The translations under genes and the position numbers were made by a program. Source: Acidobacteriota bacterium (lineage in GTDB: Bacteria > Acidobacteriota > Vicinamibacteria > Vicinamibacterales > UBA8438). From it: a stretch of 6,052 nt of DNA. The stretch is taken from assembly GCA_011523485.1 (NCBI GenBank), contig WTGR01000472.1, positions 1-6,052 of the forward strand. Reading direction: 5' to 3'. Of the stretch, positions 5,339 through 6,052 are shown piece by piece; the first letter of the stretch is position 1, and every line of letters starts with the position of its first letter. The notes beneath the pieces are model-generated. The model had not been told where the DNA came from, ran no database searches, and was given only the letters and a program-made list of their open reading frames with translations.

Positions 5339-5493
5339 CTCGGGGATTCCTACCGCGTTCTCTCGCGGCGCTCGACCTCTGCCCGCAGGCGCTCCTGTGC
5401 GCGCATCTCGGGCGTGTCCGCGCGAAGTGGACCTGCCACGGTACCGCGAAACGCGAGGCAACCCGAGCGGCGCCGGCGCCGTCCAACCCATTG

Positions 5494-6052
5494 ATGATCG
5501 AGACGCGGGTGGTGGAGGGCTTGCCGCCGGCCACCGAAACGAGGGCGGAGGAGAGCGCCGCCGACACGAACGCGGAAGAGCCGGCCTTCGAGGTGCTTTA
5601 TCGCACCCACGCGAAGCGGATCTACTCGCTGGCCTGGCGATTCACGGGCAACGCGGCCGATGCGGAAGAGCTGCTGCAGGACATCTTCCTGCAGGCGTAT
5701 CGGAAGCTGGACAGCTTTCGGCAGGAAGCGGCGTTGTCGACCTGGCTGCACCGGCTGGCGGTCAACCGCTGTCTGGATCACCTTCGGAGCCGCGCCGCCC
5801 GGCAGGACGCGCGGACGGGATCGCTGGCGGACGAGACGCGGCCGCAGCCGCGGGCCCGGGCCTCCAGCCCGATCGCCCGCCTGGACCTCGAGCGGGCGAT
5901 TGCGCAGCTTCCGGACGGCTGCCGCGCCGCGTTCGTGCTGCATGACGTCGAGGGTTACGAGCACCAGGAGATCGCCGCGTTGCTCGGCATCGCGGCGGGC
6001 ACCTCCAAGTCGCAGGTGCACAAGGCTCGCCTGCGGCTCCGTGCGCTTCTGA
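5494..6052 (+). CDS. ECF-type RNA polymerase sigma-70 factor (3' end off window)
   Basis: The 186 visible residues hold both conserved sigma domains. Region 2 spans about 32-100: FEVLYRTHAKRIYSLAWRFT, then DAEELLQDIFLQAYRKLDSF (56-75) with the core-binding helix, and STWLHRLAVNRCLDHLRSR (82-100), the -10 recognition part. A Pro/Arg linker (105-126) follows. Region 4 spans about 132-186: AIAQLPDGCRAAFVLHDVEG, then HQEIAALLGIAAGTSKSQVH and KARLRLRALL, the -35-binding helix-turn-helix. It directs RNA polymerase to a dedicated promoter set, usually under control of a cognate anti-sigma factor encoded directly downstream, which would lie beyond the edge. The frame is still open at 6052. ATG 5494 is the first ATG in frame with no clear Shine-Dalgarno; TTG at 5491 is an alternative. 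The Glu/Ala-rich first 30 residues are poorly conserved in the family and leave the exact start uncertain. The regulon cannot be told from this window. Confidence 0.93.
   Translation, partial: MIETRVVEGLPPATETRAEESAADTNAEEPAFEVLYRTHAKRIYSLAWRFTGNAADAEELLQDIFLQAYRKLDSFRQEAALSTWLHRLAVNRCLDHLRSRAARQDARTGSLADETRPQPRARASSPIARLDLERAIAQLPDGCRAAFVLHDVEGYEHQEIAALLGIAAGTSKSQVHKARLRLRALL

Noticed and set aside
5350..5448. Minus-strand end of a longer frame reading LRADTPEMRAQERLRAEVER
   Set aside because: The last ~30 residues look like a charged helix, but there is no start or ribosome site near. The rest of the frame is antisense to the sigma-factor gene, so it is too weak to call.

Overview
The window is GC-rich bacterial DNA. 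A lipoprotein-type signal, a beta-barrel-like secreted protein and a membrane-anchored parvulin indicate a Gram-negative cell envelope. I cannot fix the phylum; families like these are common in high-GC marine and soil Proteobacteria, Acidobacteriota and Gemmatimonadota. Codon use is dominated by G/C third positions, except in one gene (4251-5285) that is visibly less GC-rich.

Left part (1-3025): three envelope or secreted-protein genes on the minus strand. In transcription order they are a membrane-anchored PpiC-type peptidyl-prolyl isomerase (3025-2105), a signal-peptide-bearing beta-barrel-like protein of unknown function (1278-592), and the N-terminal part of a DUF3604 lipoprotein (428-1, running off the left edge). 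Between the isomerase and the barrel gene lie about 825 bases holding only debris-like coding signal. This is a 35-residue plus-strand ORF (1667-1774) with its own good promoter-like sequence, and a startless remnant of a DUF1640-type coiled-coil/membrane protein (1828-2007).

Middle part (3295-4227): a broken HipBA toxin-antitoxin locus on the plus strand. hipB is intact and has a perfect TATAAT box lying inside an 18-bp near-perfect dyad that overlaps the first possible start codon. hipA follows with a 1-nt stop/start overlap, but it has a one-base deletion near 3946. Its family match ends at about 4191, just where the Gly-rich loop of the kinase domain begins, so the whole kinase core is gone. 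The break coincides with a 14-bp palindrome and a 16-bp direct repeat.

Right part (4251-6052): a convergent minus-strand gene encodes a NucS/DUF91-type PD-(D/E)XK nuclease with an unassigned C-terminal half. It occupies the place where the hipA kinase domain should be. Divergent from it is an ECF-type sigma-70 factor (5494 onward), complete through region 4 but cut by the window edge.

The most interesting unit is 3260-5300: an orphaned antitoxin with a well-preserved autoregulatory promoter, a decapitated HipA, and a probable acquired nuclease gene abutting the break. It looks like a decayed or replaced accessory locus. I see no CRISPR array, tRNA, rRNA or transposase.
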